From the NCBI GenBank assembly GCA_002371985.1, contig DFHZ01000105.1, forward strand, positions 1-8,543: a DNA stretch of 8,543 nucleotides, written 5' to 3'. Shown piece by piece: positions 6,308 to 8,543 of the stretch (its first letter is position 1; each line of letters opens with the position of its first letter). The DNA is from Ruminococcaceae bacterium UBA3710. GTDB taxonomy: Bacteria > Bacillota > Clostridia > Oscillospirales > Acutalibacteraceae. The notes under the pieces were generated by a model. It did not search any database. It saw only the letters and a list, made by a program, of their open reading frames with translations, and was not told where the DNA came from. The position numbers and the translations under genes were made by a program.

Positions 6308-6573
6308 TGAAATTAAAAAAAGGTTTTGTTTTAAAGAAAACTGCAGGGAGATATGTTGCAGTTTCTATGGGCGACGATTATAACGGTTTTATGGGAATGG
6401 TAACTCTCTCCGGAACGGCACCGTTTTATTGGGAATTGTTAAAATCAGAGCAAACATTAGATTCTCTTGCTGAAAGTGTTACCAAGGAATATGATGTAAC
6501 TAAGGAAGAGGCTATAAAAGACTTGAAACCGTTTATAAAAAAACTGCTTGATGCCGGAATTTTAGAGGAATGA
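6307..6573 (+). CDS. PqqD-like peptide-recognition protein (RRE fold)
   Basis: 88 residues, typical for PqqD/PF05402. It opens with strand-rich GFVLKKTAGRYVAVSMG, then the family centre (TLSGTAPFYWELL, 33-45) and the C-terminal helices: LDSLAESVTKEYDVTKEEAIKDL, then FIKKLLDAGILEE. PqqD-like domains (RiPP recognition elements) bind the leader of a precursor peptide and present it to modifying enzymes; in lasso systems this is the B1 protein. Here the likely ligand is the shared Y-x2-P-E-x2-I-x2-L leader of the two small peptides. The start overlaps the kinase stop (TAATG), with GAGGA at 6296-6300, 6 bases upstream. It is free-standing rather than fused to an enzyme. The family call is firm; the ligand is inferred. 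Confidence 0.87.
   Translation: MKLKKGFVLKKTAGRYVAVSMGDDYNGFMGMVTLSGTAPFYWELLKSEQTLDSLAESVTKEYDVTKEEAIKDLKPFIKKLLDAGILEE
6565..6569 (+). promoter_or_regulatory. Ribosome site GAGGA supporting a TTG start at 6578
   Basis: GAGGA lies 8 bases before the TTG at 6578-6580. The nearby ATG at 6570 leads to a stop after three codons, and the next in-frame Met of the downstream gene is about 30 residues in, with no ribosome site; TTG is therefore the best start. Confidence 0.7.
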
Positions 6574-6577
6574 TTTT

Positions 6578-7741
6578 TTGAATAACAGCCAAAAGTATTT
6601 TTTTAAATTATTAAGTTCTGTAATCAATGATACTGAAATTCTACCGCCTTCTGAAAATGTCGATATGAGGGCGGTTTTTGCTTTAGGATATAATCATAAA
6701 ATGCTTCATACAATCTATGAGAAGGCATATAATTACGGTGTCATTAAAGAAACCGATAAAAACTTTAAAGTGTGGAAAAATCAATATATACTCTATAAAA
6801 CAAGAGATACCCGTCAGCAAATTGCAAAGGACGAAATAATCGATGTTTTGACCGAAAACGGCATAAGGGTAATGCCACTTAAAGGTCTTCTTATCAAAGA
6901 TTTATATCCGAATACATACTTAAGACAAATGACCGATTTGGATATTCTGATTGATAAAGATAATAAGAGTAAAGTAAAATCGCTTTTAAAAAGCATAGGA
7001 TATAAAGAGTTTGAAGGCGGAAAAAAGCATTTTTCAATGGTTAAGAAACCTGCAATCAACCTTGAAATACATTTAAAGATTTTTGAAAACGACTGGAATG
7101 AATGCTTTTCTGATGTCTGGGAAAATGCGGAAGAAAAGAGTAAAAACCTTTATATAATGTCAAACGAAGATTTAATTCTTCATAATATTATGCATAGTGC
7201 CGAGCACCTTTTGTCCGCCGGTATCGGTATAAGGGCGATAACAGACCTTTATGTCTTGAAAAAGGCATATCCCGAAGTTTTAATTTCCGAAAATTTTTTG
7301 TCAAAACTCGATAATTACGGTCTTACTGACTTTTTTAATGTTATAAACAATATCTGCCAAGTTTGGTTTGAAGGAAAAGACGATAGTTCTCTAAACAAAA
7401 TGGCGGAAAATTTCTTATTGTTATCAAATAATTTCGGGACAAATAAAGATGTCGCCGTACAATATGCATCTGATATTGCTGATAGCGAAGATAGTAGGTT
7501 TATGATATTTTTAAAACTTTTCTTCCCATCATATAAGAATATGTGTAAACGCTTTAAAATACTTGAAAGCATAAAGATACTTTTACCTGTTTTTTGGCTT
7601 GTCAGAATAGTAAGAATACCGTTCATGTCAGGAACAATGGCAGTTGTAAAAAGACTTGCAAAAATAGACTCTGAAAAAATCAAAGAGAGAAATGAACTTT
7701 TAAAATCCTTTGGTTTATCGGAAACAACAAATAATTCTTGA
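6578..7741 (+). CDS. Nucleotidyltransferase-family protein (PF14907-like)
   Basis: 387 residues from a TTG start placed 4 bases after the PqqD-like gene. Motifs of the uncharacterised nucleotidyltransferase family are clear: MPLKGLLIKDLYPN (99-112) followed by R116-Q-M-T-D120-L-D122-I-L (the metal-binding D-x-D pair), then L162-E-I-H165 and, further on, LHNIMHSAEHLLSAGIGIRAITDLYVL (201-227; given here as the H-x3-H-x3-H region). The C-terminal 110 residues are helical and basic, with a hydrophobic segment (ILLPVFWLVRIVRIPF) that may contact the membrane. Members occur in paeninodin-type lasso clusters with the HprK-like and PqqD-like proteins, where they may add nucleotides or further phosphates to the peptide; no reaction can be assigned from sequence. 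Its stop codon lies within the -35 box of the rplU promoter. It ends the accessory operon. Confidence 0.82.
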   Translation: MNNSQKYFFKLLSSVINDTEILPPSENVDMRAVFALGYNHKMLHTIYEKAYNYGVIKETDKNFKVWKNQYILYKTRDTRQQIAKDEIIDVLTENGIRVMPLKGLLIKDLYPNTYLRQMTDLDILIDKDNKSKVKSLLKSIGYKEFEGGKKHFSMVKKPAINLEIHLKIFENDWNECFSDVWENAEEKSKNLYIMSNEDLILHNIMHSAEHLLSAGIGIRAITDLYVLKKAYPEVLISENFLSKLDNYGLTDFFNVINNICQVWFEGKDDSSLNKMAENFLLLSNNFGTNKDVAVQYASDIADSEDSRFMIFLKLFFPSYKNMCKRFKILESIKILLPVFWLVRIVRIPFMSGTMAVVKRLAKIDSEKIKERNELLKSFGLSETTNNS

Positions 7742-7766
7742 CATTTTCGGAATGTTGTGGTAAACT
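7738..7766 (+). promoter_or_regulatory. Promoter of the rplU-prp-rpmA operon
   Basis: TTGACA at 7738-7743, a 17-base spacer and TAAACT at 7761-7766. The -35 box overlaps the TGA stop (7739-7741) of the nucleotidyltransferase gene, so there is no room for a terminator between the two operons. The predicted transcription start is near 7773, which gives a leader of about 90 bases. Confidence 0.85.
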
Positions 7767-7861
7767 GTTTAAGCCGCATATTGTGGGCTTTATAAGTTGT
7801 GCCTATTTTGGGTACACGCCTATTGTAGCGAGACTGTAAAATATGGCAGGTGTAAAAAAGA
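7767..7861 (+). promoter_or_regulatory. L21 leader RNA (cis-regulatory 5' UTR of rplU)
   Basis: The leader before rplU in Firmicutes is a known structured element (L21 leader). Visible here: AAGCC (7771-7775) pairs with GGCTT (7786-7790). TGTGCC (7798-7803) pairs with GGTACA (7811-7816) over a 7-base loop, with one G-U pair. Next, ACAC-g-CCT (7814-7821) can pair with AGGTGT (7848-7853), which contains the ribosome site of rplU, with a single bulged G. The last pairing shares ACA 7814-7816 with the second hairpin, so the two are mutually exclusive. Autoregulation by L21 or by the ribosomal-protein set is inferred from the element's position and family. Confidence 0.75.
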
Positions 7862-8167
7862 ATGTACGCAATTATCGAAACAGGCGGAAAGCAATATCGC
7901 GTAGAGAACGGCGATGTTATCTATGTTGAAAAGTTGGCTGCCGAAGTTGATGAAGAAATCACTTTTGATAAGGTTATTGCTGTTAAGGATAGGACCTTAA
8001 AAGTAGGAAAACCTTATGTTAAAGATGCTTTCGTTAAGGGTACCGTTTTGAAGAACGGCAAAGGCAAGAAGATAAATATCTTCACATATAAGCCTAAGAA
8101 GAGCAGTTCACGCAAAATGGGTCATAGACAACCCTATACTAAGGTACAGATTACCGAAATCGGTTAA
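7862..8167 (+). CDS. rplU: Large-subunit ribosomal protein L21 (bL21)
   Basis: 101 residues, full length. [18 protein letters not shown] is the canonical N-terminus, and the C-terminal basic segment ([19 protein letters not shown], then TKVQITEI) is the L21 signature that contacts 23S rRNA. The ribosome site AGGTG (7848-7852) is 9 bases before the ATG. First gene of the conserved Firmicute L21-Prp-L27 operon. Confidence 0.98.
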   Translation: MYAIIETGGKQYRVENGDVIYVEKLAAEVDEEITFDKVIAVKDRTLKVGKPYVKDAFVKGTVLKNGKGKKINIFTYKPKKSSSRKMGHRQPYTKVQITEIG

Positions 8168-8169
8168 TT

Positions 8170-8487
8170 ATGACTCAGGTAGTATTTTTTGCTGATGAGT
8201 CCGGCTTGTTTGGATTTGAAATCAGCGGTCATAGCACCGAATCTTGTAAAGACATAGAAGGAAAACTTGTATGTAGTGCTGTTTCAAGTGTTGCATATAT
8301 GTCGGCAAATACTATTTCCGAAATTATCGGGGATACGGTCGACTCAAATGTTTCCGACGGATTTATGAGAATAATCGTTAAGAATATTTCCGAATCTTCT
8401 CGAAAGGTGCTTGAAGGATTAAGACTTCATATTTCGGAGCTTTCAAAACAGTACAAAAGTAGGATAACTACAACTACGGAGGTGTAG
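8170..8487 (+). CDS. prp: Ribosomal-processing cysteine protease Prp (YsxB family)
   Basis: 105 residues. Cysteine protease that removes the N-terminal extension of ribosomal protein L27 in Firmicutes and relatives. The catalytic pair is visible as G20-H21 and C35 (KLVCSAVSS), 14 residues apart as in the family. The gene starts 2 bases after the rplU stop without a clear Shine-Dalgarno sequence, suggesting coupled translation. Its last codons (GAG GTG TAG) contain the ribosome site of rpmA. Its expected substrate, an L27 with the cleavable extension, starts at 8494, so enzyme and target agree. Confidence 0.94.
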   Translation: MTQVVFFADESGLFGFEISGHSTESCKDIEGKLVCSAVSSVAYMSANTISEIIGDTVDSNVSDGFMRIIVKNISESSRKVLEGLRLHISELSKQYKSRITTTTEV

Positions 8488-8493
8488 AACGCA

Positions 8494-8543
8494 ATGCTTA
8501 AGATTAATATTCAATTATTTGCTCATAAAAAGGGAATGGGCTC
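8494..8543 (+). CDS. rpmA: Large-subunit ribosomal protein L27 (bL27), 3'-truncated by the window edge
   Basis: Only 16 complete codons are visible: MLKINIQLFA followed by HKKGMG. This is the Firmicute L27 N-terminus, in which Prp cuts before the Ala of the Q-[LF]-F-A motif to expose the mature Lys/Gly-rich arm that reaches the peptidyl-transferase centre. Here the motif is QLF-A rather than the common QFF-A. A strong ribosome site GGAGGTG (8478-8484), 9 bases upstream, overlaps the end of prp. Confidence 0.95.
   Translation, partial: MLKINIQLFAHKKGMG

Noticed and set aside
4639..7741. A complete lasso-peptide biosynthetic cluster
   Set aside because: The leader motif and the tailoring trio fit, but no cyclase (asparagine-synthetase-like) or transglutaminase-like leader peptidase is present and the flanks are housekeeping genes; only a related, incomplete or different system can be claimed.
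1..8543. CRISPR arrays, tRNA/rRNA genes, insertion sequences, attachment sites
   Set aside because: No regularly spaced repeats, clover-leaf sequences, transposase motifs or terminal inverted repeats were seen; the only clear direct repeat is the pair at 5139-5174 and 5240-5275.

Overview
The window is AT-rich, densely packed DNA with every supported gene on the plus strand. It looks like a Clostridia-type Firmicute, most likely a Ruminococcaceae/Oscillospiraceae-like gut or rumen bacterium. The reasons are the glgC-glgD-glgA order (GlgD is a Firmicute paralogue of GlgC), a dockerin-type secreted protein, a Firmicute rplU-prp-rpmA operon with an L21 leader, and an L27 that starts with the N-terminal extension removed by Prp. 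The taxon is inferred; no marker gene fixes it.

Layout. (1) 1-3374: the end of a glycogen-synthesis operon: ADP-glucose pyrophosphorylase GlgC (5' end outside the window), its non-catalytic partner GlgD, and glycogen synthase GlgA. (2) 3387-7741: an accessory operon of eight genes with its own promoter and almost no spacing. In order it encodes a secreted protein with a possible cohesin-like domain, a 46-residue peptide, a Ser/Asp-rich lipoprotein, a 34-residue peptide, a dockerin-only secreted protein, an HPr-kinase-like P-loop protein, a PqqD-like peptide-binding protein and a PF14907-type nucleotidyltransferase. (3) 7738-8543: the rplU-prp-rpmA ribosomal operon, with a promoter whose -35 box overlaps the stop codon of the nucleotidyltransferase gene and a structured L21 leader.

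The middle region is the notable part. The two small peptides are paralogues: Y5, P8, E9, I12 and L15 fall at identical positions, followed by a D-[AV]-[LI]-T-[AV]-S block and then an acidic tail that opens with E-D-T-[IM]-[DE]. The 34-residue peptide also fits the Y-x2-P-x-L...T leader pattern that lasso-peptide RRE proteins bind, with T exactly 15 residues after Y. The downstream trio (kinase-like, PqqD-like, nucleotidyltransferase) matches the tailoring part of paeninodin-type lasso clusters, but no lasso synthetase, leader peptidase, radical SAM enzyme or transporter is present here. The C-terminal tail of the 34-residue peptide is repeated, at protein and DNA level, as the last 11 codons of the preceding lipoprotein gene. 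My inference is a modified-peptide (RiPP-like) system in which small peptides, and possibly a surface lipoprotein carrying the same tail, are recognised by the PqqD-like protein and phosphorylated or nucleotidylated, together with cohesin/dockerin-like surface proteins. The chemistry is unproven.
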